DNA of 64,000 bases from Balaenoptera acutorostrata (GCF_949987535.1 NC_080077.1:35429389-35493388); one strand, 5' to 3'. Shown: positions 1 to 13,450, counted from the stretch's first letter. Notes: generated by a model not told the origin, from the letters alone. Numbers and translations are program-made.

Positions 1-1832
1 AGTTTAAGTTCTCAAGTTTACACAGTGGGGAAAGGACTGAGACCAAACTTAAACCCAGGTTGTTTGAATCAAAAATTCATACTTTTAACCACTTCACTTT
101 CCTGTTGGGATAGTAGTGTGTTGCTGGGCCTGAAAATTCTATTGCCTAAAGTCAGCAAGAGCCAGGAGTAGTAAATGTGTGATATTTTGACGGTCTCCTA
201 ATAAAGCCTCGTGAGAGATTTGGGGGACCTAATGTCTGTGGGCGTTCTTTCCAGTCCTGATACCTCTATGTGTCTTCTCAAGGGGCAGTGCTCTGGAGAA
301 CTGTAAGAGTCCAGAGAACTGTGCTCTTGCCAAGGTTTATGAGAAGAAGAATTTCTGACATCTTCTCGCCTCATCCTAGGTCTATTGCTCATTCTCACTG
401 CTTAGGAGAGAGAAAGATTTAACATGAACAAGGATGTATGGCACTTTTAATAGTAAAGCCATGATTATAACAGAGATTTAGGCATTGATATCAAATTATA
501 TCATTTGATTTCAAAGTCTAACATTATTAATGTAAATTATTTGTTAAATATCTCAAATGTATTAGATATTGCATATCACTCCTTTCAAGGCCTTACTGGG
601 AAAATAAAGGTTTTTTCATGCAGTGGTTGAACCATTGAGGTAAAAATGAATCAAAAGATTTTACGATTTATTCTTTTTATTGCCAGGTAAAAGAACTATT
701 AAAAATTGTTAATAGCTATTATAGATAATTCTGATTTCATTATACATGTAAAGACATTCACACATAGGAATTCTACAGCCACACTTAGCATCTAAAACAC
801 TTAACAAACTTGGTCACCATCTTAGATATGTCTTCTCCTCCTCCTAAATACTCCATTAAATTACTACACAAAATTTTCTTATGAATTTGACTTTCCTCAC
901 ATTCCTTGTTTCTGCTCTTGGAGACTTCTGTCAAGATTGTTTGAATCACTCATTAGTGGATGATTTTCAATAATCTCAGAACTCTGGAGAATTTTCTCAC
1001 AGTTTGGACATTATTATTATTATATGTTTCATTACTTTGCTCAAGAATTTTGAGTTTTTTGCTTTGATAGGGTATTTCATGCATCTCGTTTTAATCTGAA
1101 ATTAAATAGAGGTGCTTGAGCTAAGATTCTAGTCAAAATACCAGATTTGGGATAGTCTTGAAGAAGATAGTTTTTGTAGGATGTGCTGACCTAAGAATTG
1201 TCTTGGAAATGTAACAAAATAATAGGAAAATGTGGAATGAGAAACCTATATAGGCAAGTATAAAGTAACAAGGATGCTTAGGAACTTGATTGCAGGACAA
1301 AGTGCCATTTTGAAGAGGCAGAGGCATACACTCACAAAAATAAGTGAAACACACTTTGCTTTATTGTCAGAGAGACAAGACACATGATCAAAAATATGTA
1401 GCAGTCTGATTTCTCTCTAAATCTTCTCCTTCACATAGCTCAGTCCATTAGAAATTTTTGAGCAGTATCTCAAATATATATGTATGTATTTAAAATTATG
1501 GCAGCTATGTGTATATATGCATGTATATTTGATGTGTTGTTAATCTATATCTCAAAGGCAAATTTCTTTATGATGATAGTGGATGTGAATCCACATTTTG
1601 ATAACTTTAAATTGTTAAAGAAGTTTCAGCCACTCTTCATATTTTATTAGACGAGAGTGTCATTGTTTTATTTCATAATATGGCTAAAGAAGAGATTGAG
1701 TGAGAGTAGAAATGTCGACTTCGTCCTTTTTTTTTGTTCACTTGTGTTTATATTAGTTTTATTTTCAATACATGATTTATTTGCAAGAAACGTGTGAAGC
1801 CATTTATCCATTTTGTGAGATTTACTTTATTT
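1..1832. other. THEMIS intron 2, nothing recognised
   Basis: AT-rich intronic sequence without a convincing open frame, RNA gene or repeat I can name. Short open frames here resemble no known protein. Confidence 0.6.
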
Positions 1833-1844
1833 AAAAACTGTGAT

Positions 1845-2180
1845 TGGGGCTTCCCTGGTGGCGCAGTGGTTGGGAGTCTGCCTGCTGATGCAGGGGACAC
1901 GGGTTCGAGCCCTGGTCTGGGAAGATCCCACATGCCGCGGACCAGCTGGGCCCGTGAGCCACAGCTACTGAGCCTGCGCGTCTGGAGCCTGTGCCCCGCA
2001 ACGGGAGGGGCCGCGATAGTGAAAGGCCCGCGCACCGCGATGAAGAGCGGTCCCTGCACCGCGATGAGGAGTGGCCCCCACTTGCCGTAACTGGAGAAGG
2101 CCCTCGCACGAACCGAAGACCCAACACAGACAAAAATAAAGAAATAAATAAATAAAGTAGCTATAAAATTAAAAAAAAAA
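1845..2180 (+). mobile_element. tRNA-derived SINE (CHR/Bov-tA-related), copy 1
   Basis: The copy begins ggggcttccctggtggcgca, has a B-box-like gggttcgagccc, and ends in an AAATAAATAA tail plus an A-run. It is flanked by a 12-bp target-site duplication, aaaaactgtgat, at 1833-1844 and 2181-2192. That makes it a complete L1-mobilised insertion. It carries the tandem 24-bp unit (2032-2055, 2056-2079) that marks one subfamily. Several long open frames on both strands here are only products of its GC-rich body. Confidence 0.95.
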
Positions 2181-2192
2181 AAAAACTGTGAT

Positions 2193-5100
2193 AATGTATT
2201 CTGGAAACCCACTTACATATGGCCAGGTGGTCTGCAGCACACTCAAAGAACATGATCTTGTGGACAGCTCTGTCAACCCCTTCAGCTTGTGCAGTTCCCA
2301 GGCCTCCCACGTGCCTGTACCTCCAGGCACGTGGCCATCTGATGTATGAGGAGATGAGACTAGTGCCAATCAATGTCAAATATCAGTGAAGTTCACTTTC
2401 TTATGTTGCTCGTTTTAAAAAGTTCTAAGAATTTCTGCACCCAAAAGGAGGGTGAAAGGCTGGACAAACAATTTACGATTTACAATAATAATGAAAGGCT
2501 TAAATGTGTAACCCTATGATTAAGCCCTTGAGCTTTAGAGGCACAAAATCCTACTTGTATCTTATGAGCTGTGTGATGATAGAGAATTTATGGTATCTCT
2601 TCAAACTTTCCTGTGGTTATTTGTGAAGTGTTTGTTTTTTATTTCTAGCTACCTCGTATTGTAATTTGGAAAATTGAATTCTATCAGATATGTAAATTTC
2701 CAGCACATTCTAAGCTGCTAATATTTTAATAATCCTAATTTTGATGATATGAGAGGAGGATGAGAATTAGTACATAAAGTTCACTCTAAGATTCCTTATC
2801 TCAGAGATAGAGGGAATATGTTTGGTTGGAACTGTGAAAGCAAGCTAGAGATTAGACAAAGAAAAAAGATTGTGAACTCTTTTCACACATAACATCTTAC
2901 ACAATGATCTTATGTATATAAATAGTATTGTGATACACAGGTGGAAATTTTTTATTTTTTAAATTACTCCCTATTTGTGTGAGAATTGATGAGATAGAGA
3001 AAAAAGTAGAAAAAAATCTGATGAGTGTAAATTCTGCACGGTGAACCAGGAAGTTATTTTTGCTCTTCTCATACTGGAGGGTCTGGAAAGGCTGACCAAT
3101 GCAAAGGGAGGGCCAACCTGTGAGACCACATACATATCTTGTGAACTGGAATAAACATGTTCTCATAGGAAATGTCCTTGTAAGTCATTTGTGTGACAGG
3201 GAGGTGGCCTGGGGTGGAGGTAAGATTATGAGACTTGGATTTAAAAGGTCTGACTTGAGATTCTATAGCCACGACTATGAAAATCATGACCGTTTTTATA
3301 TCCCCCAGTAATAATATTTGTTTTACTGTTCTTGAAAGAATATAAATGATGCATATGAAAAAATTTGTTTAAGCTTGTAACTTTTTAAGCAAATTTCATT
3401 TATTACTCTTACTATTAATAATAATGATTGCAGATCATTAAGAATTGGATAAAAATATAAACTCCCCAAAAGCCTGAGATTCAAGGACAAGATCTTAAAG
3501 ACTAAATTTACTTATTGACTGTTTTTCAACAGATCAACTAATTGCATTTCCTTATAATTTTTGTTTCTCAAGGAACATACTCCTTATGAACAATTTCTCC
3601 TAGGTAAAAATAACACTAATATCCATTTTAATAGGTGACAATCAAATTTGGAAATAGAAATCTATTTTCTTTCTGCTTTTTAACTTACATTGTGAGGATT
3701 ACATATTGGCTTATTTTATTATCTCTCTAATGATCACTCAGCTCCTGAAGTATGTTTTGTTTTGTGTTTTGAAAAAATAATAAATTATATTTTCTCTAGT
3801 ATAAAACTATTTTTACACTCTTTCAGAAAAAGATGGAGAAAAAATTGGTTGAATTTAAAGCTGATCATATCTATGGTGCTATAGTTTATTCTGAAATTAA
3901 AGTTCCAATATGACATCATTCACATATATATATATGTATATATACATATATATCTGTATATACTTGCCCTAGTTTATATGGTATCGAGTGACTGTAAGAA
4001 GGGACTCTTTGGACTGGCTGCAATAACATATAAAGAAATAAGTTAATAAAATATTTTTCCTGTACTCTGCCACTTAGTATGCTAAACTGTGTCCTTAATC
4101 ATCTTCTAAGGGAAAACACACAGATTTCTTAGATAGATTTTTCTTGCAATAGAGACATCCAACAAGACAGCTCTGAAGTGTGTGATTAACTTGAAATAAT
4201 AGTGGCCCTTAGGGTTTCAGGCTTTTTCTACTTCATAACATTTTGGGTCTGTTATTACCTTAGGTGAACCCAATTCCCCAGGAAAGAAGATGCTGAATTA
4301 ATTCTTCTGTGACTTATGTCATCAATATAGCGAGGATAGAAATGAAACCATGTTTCTTTACGCTTATGAGATTCTAGGTAGCTATTATTTAAACTTATTT
4401 CACAAAAACTGCTGAATTTTTTATACCCTGATGATGACTGTGGACTCTTAGAAATAAATCTTCACATGGAAACAAATGAGATTAAACATGTGCATGCACT
4501 TGCACACGGGCACGTGCACACACACACACAAATTCAGTTACTGTGGAGAATTCGAGAGTACTGTTTTATTGGATTTTCCCTGATACAAGACATAATAAAA
4601 TAAGAAGTTCCTTCAAAGTAAATGTTTCTTTGCCTTACTGTCTTCAAGCACACCATGCAGGGAATGAACACTATTTGATTTATAAAGGTTTTCAGGACAG
4701 ATTGCACATGCTACCTTCCTCAGCCTTTGCCAGGATTGTATCACCCACTTTTTCAGAACATTTATATTTAAAAGTAACCAAAATCCTGTATTTTTTTTGT
4801 TTGAGCAAAGATCGACTAAAAAATAACATCATAAATCTTTGTACCATAACCCAAAATACACATAAGAGACATTGTAACCTGGTTAATAATAATTTGATAC
4901 ATAGATAAATTTAACTGGACTGTATTTTTGACTAAATGAATAAATAACTTTTACAAGCTATATCATTCTAGTAGGATTCTTTACACACTGCCTTCTTAGT
5001 GTATGCTATTATATAATAATTGTCTTAATTTACTTTGGGGTTAATAAAGCAATTACCTAATTTTTCCTTTGTTCTTATTTTCTCTGGAATTTATTAAAAT

Positions 5101-5559
5101 TTATTCAATAAATAAATTTCTGAAAGTGCTACAAAACAGATGTGCTTATAAAATAAAAGCAAAATAATTCAAAGAGAAGAATGAAACTTAAACATGCAAG
5201 CATAAAAAGCTGTGTCTTAAAGAACAAAAATTCATTGTATCAGTGACTATCCCAATAGTATTAGAGGAAAAAATTTGAAATATTTCAAATAGTGAAACTA
5301 TGGCAAAATTAGAAAAGTAATGAGAAGAATGAATGATATATAATCAAGTGTATTCAATGCAGAACAACTACCTAACCTGGCATTTCTCAAGGAGAGTTAT
5401 GTGGATCACTAATATATCGTGACATACTATTTTGTAGTTTATTTATGTATGTTTCCCCAAGAGTTTTAGAATGAAAGAAATTTGGAAATTCTGCATGTTA
5501 TATTCCCCTCTTGTGAGTCACAGTGCATCTGAAGTTTCTGAGAAATCTTAAATTACTTG
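2193..5559. other. THEMIS intron 2, mostly unrecognised
   Basis: AT-rich sequence with a near-palindromic TA-rich stretch at about 3925-3962 and a short CA run at about 4517-4531. I see no gene or nameable repeat. Confidence 0.5.
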
Positions 5560-5564
5560 GAAAT

Positions 5565-5700
5565 ATGTAGATACTTTTTATTGTGGTAAAATGCATATAA
5601 CATCAAATTTACCATTTTAAAGTGTACAATTTAGTGTCATTATGTACATTCACAATGCGTTACAACCATCACCATGGTCTAGTTCCAGGTAATAACTGTG
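5565..5700 (-). repeat. Ancient LINE fragment, 3' end, antisense
   Basis: The text tttattgtggtaaaatgcat...accattttaaagtgtac...cattcacaatg...accatcaccat matches the antisense 3' end of old mammalian L1-type repeats. It is short and diverged. Confidence 0.6.
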
Positions 5701-5814
5701 CAATCGTTAATTTGACCATGAAACAGTTTCCTTCTGGAATATCTTTTAATCTTGGTGTTTCCAGAGAATATATATGGAAATACTGATCTAATCCAATCCT
5801 TTCATTTTAAAAAT

Positions 5815-5940
5815 TAAAAATGCGATCTTGAGAGATTAAATGCCTTGCTCAAGATCACACATGTGGTTGGGAGATAGCCAGTATCTCATGCAGATTGCAT
5901 CTCCAGGAAGTGGGCCTTTTCTATTTCACGCTGTTTTCCC
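5815..5940 (+). repeat. MIR-related ancient SINE fragment
   Basis: A diverged version of the common mammalian pattern of a prefix, then ttgctcaagatcacaca, then tggttgggag. It lies just upstream of THEMIS exon 3. Confidence 0.45.
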
Positions 5941-6152
5941 CTTTCCATCTATGTGGCCTGTCTGGATCTGACAATCCAGTAACCTACTGAAAATATATTA
6001 AATTTTTACCTAGAAGAATTCAAGATTAAAACAAATATCTCTAATCTTGAAAAAGGTACATTACTTTTAAATGCTACGTTTTACTTGTTTTATAACTCTC
6101 TCGCTGTGATTTTCTTATGAGAACTTTCTAATTCACAGAATTCTGTTCTCAG

Positions 6153-6611
6153 GTCTTTTTAAGATTGTGGCTGATAAAACTCCATACCTCACTATGGAAG
6201 AAATTACAAGAACCATCCATATTGGACCAAGTAGACTGGGACATCCTTGCTTCTATCATCAGAAGGATATAAAACTAGAGAATCTCATCATAAAGCATGG
6301 TGAGCAAATCATGCTCAACTCAGTCGAAGAGATCAATGGAGAAATAATGGTGAACTGTGGTGTGCTAAGGAATCATCAAAATCACTCATTTACTTTGCCT
6401 TTGTCACAAGAAGGAGAGTTCTATGAGTGTGATGATGAACATATCTACACCCTAAAGGAAATTGTCCAATGGAAGATCCCCAAGAACAGAACACGAACTG
6501 TGAAACTTACAGACTTTTCAAATAAGTGGGACTTAACAAATCCATTCCCTAAAGGCTTTTATGGTGCTGTGATTCTCAAGCCTGTTTATGAAATTCAAGG
6601 TGTGATGAAAT
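6153..6611 (+). CDS. THEMIS: THEMIS, third coding exon (end of first CABIT domain, start of second)
   Basis: THEMIS is a cytosolic/nuclear adaptor of T cells. It binds GRB2 and SHP-1/SHP-2 and tunes T-cell-receptor signalling during thymocyte selection. The exon follows a ttctgttctcag acceptor and ends at aaat|gtaagt, a strong donor. Its first two bases complete a Gly codon, and the frame stays open for 152 codons. I recognise the peptide ([19 protein letters not shown], then IPKNRTRTV and EIQGVMK) as human residues about 84-237. The CABIT cysteine in the motif GEIMVNC is kept (about residue 152). The last base, t, starts a Phe codon finished by the next exon, so the phases agree. The frame also runs on past the donor to a stop at 6679, but that is intron read-through. 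Recognition is from memory of the human protein. Confidence 0.96.
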
Positions 6612-7144
6612 GTAAGTATCCCCTGAGAATGATGCTTTATGAACATGATTGTGGGGTTTGGGAAAGAGAAAAGCTTTAGTCTAAAGAATGGAACTCTGTC
6701 CCTGACTTGTCCATTAAGCCCACTGAGAGTTAGATTCTCATCTATAAATAAGCAAATCATGTGTTTGTTGCAAGACTCAAATTCAGTAATGTATGTAAGC
6801 AAATATTTTAAATTGTGTGGTGCTATCCAAATGTAAAATGCTGTAATTGTCAGGCACAGACAGATTAAAATACTTATTTTTATCACTGCCAGTTAAACAG
6901 GATCAGAAAAGAGCTACTTTTTAGAATAGAGAATTAATTGGCTAGAAAGAAACTTTCGTGTATGGAGGTGGTCAAAAAAGAGGTAAGAGTATAAAGTTTC
7001 TTTATGTGTCCCTTACTCCTACTTTTGTGAGAGCCGTTTTTCTTTTTTTTTTCCCACCATCCCTCATTGGTCATAAATCCTCCTATTAGTTTGGAGTCCT
7101 TCTGACTTAAGGGAAAATGATATGACAAATTAATTCACACATAA
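6612..7144. other. Start of THEMIS intron 3, nothing recognised
   Basis: Begins with the gtaagt donor. No repeat or gene is recognised apart from a short T-run near 7040. Confidence 0.6.
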
Positions 7145-7395
7145 GTGTGGGTTTAAAAGGATTCTATTGAAATATAGTTGTTTTACAATATTATATTAGT
7201 TTCAGGTGTACAGCATAGTGATTCAATATTTTTATACATTATACTCCCTTTAGAATTATTACAAAATAATGGCTATATTTCCCTGTGCTGTACAATATAT
7301 CCTTGTTGCTTATCTATCTTATACATAGTACTTTGTATATCTTAATCCCATACCCCATCCTGATCCTCCCCCTTTCCCTCTTCCCACATAAGTGT
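7145..7395 (-). repeat. L1 3'-end fragment, antisense
   Basis: Contains attgaaatatagttg...tttcaggtgtacagcatagtgattcaa...ccctgtgctgtacaatat...ccttgttgcttatctat...cccctttccc. This is the antisense L1 3'-end layout common in ungulate and whale genomes. It is diverged and has no intact frame. Confidence 0.75.
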
Positions 7396-7539
7396 ATTTT
7401 AGTATGTAATCTTCATAAGATTTTTGCATTTTAAAATAGGAATAGCTGGAGAGAGCATTGTAATCCTAAAGAAATTAACACCTTGACTTTTTAAGCTTAT
7501 GGCACATAAGCATGACAAGTATGGAACAAAGAGTTCTGT

Positions 7540-7725
7540 ATTTGCAGTCAAAAGTCCTGGATTCTAACTCTGGTCAATAACTTAATAGGTGGTGGCTTTG
7601 GGTGAGCCATCTAGACTGAGTCTATACAAAGGGGATGATGATATCCCTTTCGTCTATGTCTTGGAGTTGTTTTGAGAATGAAATAAGGTTCTATTAAGAT
7701 ACTATATGTAATACACCCGAGAAAA
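7540..7725 (+). repeat. MIR SINE
   Basis: Shows the MIR order: agtcctggattctaactctg, then a diverged gtgagccatctagactgag stretch, an aaaggggatgatgatatc block, then a gttgttttgagaatgaaata block. It is an ancient, eroded copy. Confidence 0.65.
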
Positions 7726-10700
7726 AAAGCAATATGTAAAAATGTTTGGTCAAAGAGTACCCCTTGGATATCTCAAATTCTATTGATCTCTGCTCCCATT
7801 AATATTGTTGGTCACATGCAATTGTGAAAAACTTGACGTGCCTTTTGAGTAGGTTTTAGAGCTGTGTTAAATTTTGTTACATACATCTGTTTAACCAGAA
7901 ATCTATTAATTCATTTGAGCAAAAGGTGTAGGTAAGGAATTCCACTCAAGTAGTGATTTTTTTTGTACTACAAAAAATTGAGGCCACAGCATGATTACTT
8001 TTTTCAGTTGACAAAAAATTGAAGTCGAAGCAAACTTTAGACCTCACATTAGTGTTTTGTCAGCTTTCCCAGAACGTACAATCAAAATTGATAACTGAGT
8101 TTTCCTTAGTTTTCATAAATAATGGATAGCATTTTGTCATTTTAAATTTTGTTATTTTTCTAAAACCATTGGCATCTCCTATCATGCAGATGCAAATGAA
8201 GGCGAACCCAGAACCTAAGCACATGAACAAGATGATTATAGCATTTAATGAATTTAGGTTAGGGATCACGAAGGCCTTCACTGAGGAAATGACATTTAAA
8301 CTAAGATCTGAAGGGTGAATAGGAGATGGGCAGGCTGAGAGAGAGGGGACAACATTGGAGGAAGCAGACGCAGTTTGCAGGAAAGCAGGTAAGCAAGAGA
8401 CGGTGGTTCCAGTGCACCTGGTGTGAGAAAAGAGAGGAGGCAGGCTGAGACAGAGATCAAAACATGCAAGGGGGTAGTGGAATCGGTCATGGAGGGTCTT
8501 GAAATATATGTGAAGGGGTTAACATTTGTCCAAAGAGCAAATTAATAATGGTTTTTCAGCTGGAGAAACAAGGTGGGAGAAGTGTAGTGAGGCCGCTGGT
8601 TCTGTGGCAGAGTACTGGGGGGTTAATACAATAGTGATATAAGAGGGACAGCTCTTCTTAATGGGTATTTCAGAAGTACAGCTAGCCAGATCTGAAGGTC
8701 TATTGGAAGGGGAAAGAAGTTAACCTGATTCCCAGGCTTCTGGCTTGATCTGCTGGTTGAATGGTGGTGCAGTTTATTACATATAAACATTGACAGAAGA
8801 GCAGGGGATATTAACAGAAGTGTTTAGATGGACTTAAATATGGTTTCATGCTAGCTAAGGTCCCAGAAGAAAGCCTTTAGATGAAGTAAAATCCTTCCCC
8901 AAATGTTTTAGTCCAATTTCCATTCTTTAATGATATTAAAATTGAATTTCGATTTTAATTATTTTGGACCTTTAATTTCTTAGGGATTATTTTAAACATT
9001 AGTTCTCATTGTATAGCAATTTCAGGACAGATACTGTATGAGACTGCTTTGCATGTATACTGACTACAGAATATTTCCTGAAAATAGAGGATGGGTGTCC
9101 AACACAAAAAGTCAAATTTAAAAAATTATTGTTGTTATAGGCATTTTTCTTCTAAGTATAAAATGTAAACTGTTTTTTGATCAATTGTGGTCTTGTTTTA
9201 CATGATTCTTTCTTATATTGAGGATTCATACTTGCCTTGAAGTCAAGGGCATGTTGCCTGCTAAGTTGTTTTCCAGTGACTTTGAGTGTCAGGCACAGTT
9301 CAAACTCCTCTTGACTTGAGTCCTTCTTTTCTAAAGTGACAAGAAAAAGAATAGGTCTGTCAGGGGTTGGAGATTTTAGAGAAACCTTAGGGGGGAAAGC
9401 AAGATGGAAAAGACTGAGAACTATAGGAAGCAATGAAATATTGATTTGTGGAAAAGAGTACATAGCAAGTAAATAGAGAAAAGAGGAAATATAAGATATT
9501 CTACTCCTAGTACTAGTTTTTAATGTTACTAACGGGAAAATTTAGGCTTTATAAAAAAGAAATGTAGCACAAAGTGTTTAAATGGAATATTTGTTCCTGG
9601 AAACTCTCGGTCACAGGCCAACCCCCTCTAACTCTTACCCTACACTTAGTGATTTTTTAAAAACTAAATCTCTTTGGAAAAGAGGTATAAATAACTATCC
9701 AAGACCTCTAACTACTGGTTTCATATAAGTCATAGCAAAATCTGTTTGTGCCTTTAACAGGAAGATAAAATTCATATTAGTGTAACAAATGGAATGCATA
9801 ATATTTGCAAATGAAAAATGGAGCCAGCCGTTTAAAGCGGCTTCAAAAAAATCTTGATTTTAAAACTTTTTAATGGAGTTATGTTTTGGTGTATTGATTG
9901 ATAAGTAGTTCTTTACTAGTGGAAATTTTAAGAGTTGGAAAGTTGCATTTTGCTTTAGGAGAAAAACTTAGTGCCATTCAAATTTGGGAAAAAGTTTCTG
10001 CCCAAGTATATGACATAATTCATTTATAAACAGAGGGCTGAAATCACACGAGCAGAATGGTGATATCAGAAAGGCAGTATCTGAATATTGTATAATAGGT
10101 GACAAATGAGTAGAAGAAAAAAATACATTGATCTTTTAGTATTCTGAGACTTTGTCTTTCTCTCATGTATTTTCAAAAATAATTTCCATTTTTATCAAAG
10201 TCAAAAGTGTCAAATAGTAGTAAAAAGACAAAGTTACCAACAAACCTTGTGCCCTTGACCATTCCCAAATTTCCCCCACATTCTGCTACTCTGAGGTAAC
10301 TCCTTTAAATATTTTGCTCCTGCTTTCTTGTATTTCCATTCACATTTCCAATAATATATGGATATTGCTATTTTTCAAGTGATCAGTTTTAGACAGTAAC
10401 TACTGACTTACATGTGTGGTGATGAAGATTTAATTATAGGTCTTATATTCCTACTTCCTCTTCCCTTTCCCCATTCTCTCAGTATATGATAAGTTATGGT
10501 TAAGCATTTGCAGTTTTATTATTGTGACAGTTCATTGCTGAATCAAGTGGTAGATAATGACCATAATTCCATTTCTGTATAACTTTATTTTTCTGTAATA
10601 ATGACCTTACTATTTCATTTCTTAGTTTTCTTCAATCCTCTCCTAAGTCTTGAAGTATTTTCCAACATCTTCGTAAAAGAAAACAAAAAAAGCCATTCAA

Positions 10701-10835
10701 CGCAATTTTCCAGAGCCCAAACTATCAGAAGATCTACCTCTTCTGTTATTTTTTTTTATCCTGAAGTATTCCTCCTGGAACCCTCCAACCTCATGCTCCA
10801 GTCTGCATTTGTGGCTCTCTAGAACTAATACATAG
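7726..10835. other. THEMIS intron 3, largely unrecognised; ancient dispersed repeat at about 8266-8520
   Basis: Around 8266-8520 the phrases actgaggaaatgacatttaa, gaggcaggctgagacagag and ggagggtcttgaaatat resemble a very common mammalian-wide repeat that I cannot name with certainty. The rest shows no gene. A 103-codon open frame on the - strand at 9152-9463 has no recognisable similarity and no supporting signals. Confidence 0.4.
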
Positions 10836-11222
10836 GTGCTTGTCTTAGCTTGGGATACCATTATAAAAATACCATAAACTGGGTGGCTTATAAGCAACAG
10901 AAATTTATTTCTTACAGTTCTAGATGCTGGAAGTCTGAGATTAGGGTGCCAGCACTGTGGAATTCTGGTGAGGAAACTCTTCCAGGTTGCAGATTGCGGA
11001 CTTACAGTATCCTTATCCCTACAGTATCCTTACAGAGAGGGGAAGCAAAGCCTCTGGTGCCTTGTATAAGGGCTCTGATCTCATTGATGAGGGCTCCATC
11101 CTCATGACCTCATCTAATTCTAATCACCTCCCAAAGATGCCACCTCCTGACCCTCTCACATTATGAAGTTGAGTTTCAACATATGAATATTAGGGGACAC
11201 AAACATTTAGTCCATTACAGTG
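10836..11222 (+). repeat. Ancient dispersed repeat (acagaaatttatttct family), copy 1
   Basis: Contains taccataaactgggtggctt, aacagaaatttatttct and tagatgctggaagtctgaga, and ends ggggacacaaacatttagtc. A second copy lies at 23403-23752. It is a widespread mammalian repeat, but I do not assign the family. Confidence 0.65.
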
Positions 11223-13259
11223 TTGTCCTGGGATTTCGGTTTAACACCATCCTGGTGGTTACTCTTTGACTTGCTTCTGTGTTTACTAGCAATTTCTGGA
11301 CTCAAATAACTTATTGTTTCCAATATTTCCTTTGAGAGATTATTCATGGTATTCAGAAGTTTCACAGTCATGTGCTTTGTGGTAGGTCTGTTCTTTCATT
11401 GTGAGGAAAGTTTTCAGGTTGGAAATTCAGGTCCCTCATTTCTAGGATAAATTCTTTGATAATTGCCTTTCAACTGTTTTTTCTCTTCTCTCCTTCTGTA
11501 ACTTCTAATCTCATGTTGAAGCTCCCATACTAATGTAGAACTATTTTCTTTATTTTATGTCTCTTTGTCTTTGGTTTACCTTCAGGGAAAATTTCTTAAC
11601 TACATTTCCAACTGTTTTAATGAATTTTTAATTTCAGCTATCATATTTTTAATTTCTAAAAGTTATTTCTTATATCATTTTTTAACTGTTAACACGTTCT
11701 TGTTTTAAGGACTCAGTATCTTATCTCTCTGAGAATATACTACTATTTCTTAAAGTTTTCTACTGTTCCTTGCATTTTATCTGCCTCTTTTGGCCTTTTT
11801 TAAAGTTTTAGTCTGTCATTCTTGTTAAATGTTTTCCTCAAATTCTTGGTGATTATTTCCCACTTGTTCATATTTACATGTTAGACACATTTTTAATTTA
11901 ATTTACAAGTGAGGCACTATTGATATACGAGCTCTTTGTTTTATGAATTTTAGGTTTCATTTTGTTGGCTTTTTCACTGGAGAATTCCCCAAATTCAGAT
12001 CCTGTGAGTCTTTCCTCCAGGACTTGTTCAATTTCATCTGAAAAGAATCTTCTTGATACCTCCTGGGGGTTATGAAACTATTGTAACTGTGTGGGGAAGT
12101 TGCTGAGGTTTTCACTGTTCCCCCATAGATTTAGACTTCCCTTCTTTGCTTTCAGTTCCATGCTTCTCCCCTGCTTACCTATGCCTACTTTCCAGATTCT
12201 ACGACCCTGTACTCTTTCCTGCAGAGAGAGAGGTGGGAGGGGTTGTCACCTGTCTTCCCCAAATTAAAGCTGAAGACCTGATTTAACCACACTTCAAACA
12301 TTCACATAATGCCCTTGTTTTGTCCTCTACCTTCTCCTCCACCTTCTCCTCCACCTTCAGAGAGTCTTTATGCCTCCAATTCAAAAACCTTTTGGGAGTT
12401 GTGTGGGGCAAAAAAGGCTGACTTTTCACTGGACTCGAACTCCTTAGGCACATAGGCTTTCCTTTTTCTATTCTACCGAATCATTGACCATTCTTCCATC
12501 TGAGTTCAATCTTTATCTAGTTTAAGGATTGCAGACATCTTTTAGATTCATTGAAACTCTTTCTTTTTTCTTTCTTTTTCTCCTTTTTACCCTATGGCAA
12601 ATTTGAGGGAAGAAAGAGTTGAAAAGCAACATATTTCACCCATAAACCTCACTACTTACTGAAATTGGTCCTAGGCCAGAGTTTTTCCTGGACCTAGTAT
12701 AACCCTGAAAGGACTGGTTGCTAATATTACTAAGTGATAAGTGTAATTTATAAACTTAATCTTTTTAACACAACATAATTTTTAGTAATTTATGGAAGTA
12801 TCTGAGTCAATTTCTTATGTATTTCTTTTTATCTTCTCAATGCTTGAGATAAAGTAAATGTTCGTTATTCAATAAATTAAATACATGAATGAATGAATGA
12901 AGCAACTAAAATAATTGCTTCTGTCTATATATGTTGTACAGTACAAAGTTCCTATTTAGGTATCAAGAAGGTTTTCTCACCCACCATATCCAGATTTGAT
13001 TTGTTACAATGACATATTTATGAACTTAATAGCTAAGGAGAATGAATATTCACTTTATAGCACCAAAGTTGATATCACTTATATAACAGGTTCAATTTTT
13101 ATTAGTGATGTTTTTCCTAATGTTTCCATGAAAGTACTGTGACATAACATGGTCTTTAGAACCCGTGGATGCTCTAGCCAGCTTCCATTTCATTTTCTTC
13201 CTTTAGGCAGAAATCTTACTGCTAATAAAAACATCAAACAGCAAGCAAAGTACAGTTTT
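11223..13259. other. THEMIS intron 3; possible HAL1/L1 antisense remnants, otherwise unrecognised
   Basis: T-rich text at about 11230-12010 is reminiscent of antisense L1/HAL1 ORF1 sequence, but too diverged to be sure. A short pyrimidine tandem repeat, ccttctcctcca, lies at about 12330-12358. A gaatgaatgaatga run near 12887-12901 resembles the 3' end of an L2/MIR element. Confidence 0.35.
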
Positions 13260-13450
13260 TACTATATATGTGTGTATATATTATGTATATACATATATAT
13301 ATATATATATTTATTTATTTATTCTTAAACTACCAATAATTAACGTTTGATCATTCAGGGTTCTCCAGCGAAAAAGTATATAATATTATATAAATTGATA
13401 TTATATATTATATATAATTGTATTATATTATCTATACATGATTATATATG
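13260..13450. repeat. AT-rich low-complexity and near-palindromic block
   Basis: A run of TA dinucleotides at about 13285-13312 and a self-complementary ATATAATATTATAT-type stretch at about 13378-13436. The sequence could fold into hairpins. Confidence 0.7.

Noticed and set aside
1845..1930. tRNA gene suggested by A- and B-box-like motifs
   Set aside because: The motifs belong to the tRNA-derived head of a SINE. The tRNA fold is not kept and the same sequence recurs in six copies with A-rich tails.
9152..9463. 103-codon open frame on the - strand
   Set aside because: No recognisable similarity, no supporting splice or promoter signals, and such lengths are expected by chance in 64 kb of AT-rich DNA. 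The 121-codon frame at 4543-4908 and the 111-codon frame at 22291-22626 were set aside for the same reason.
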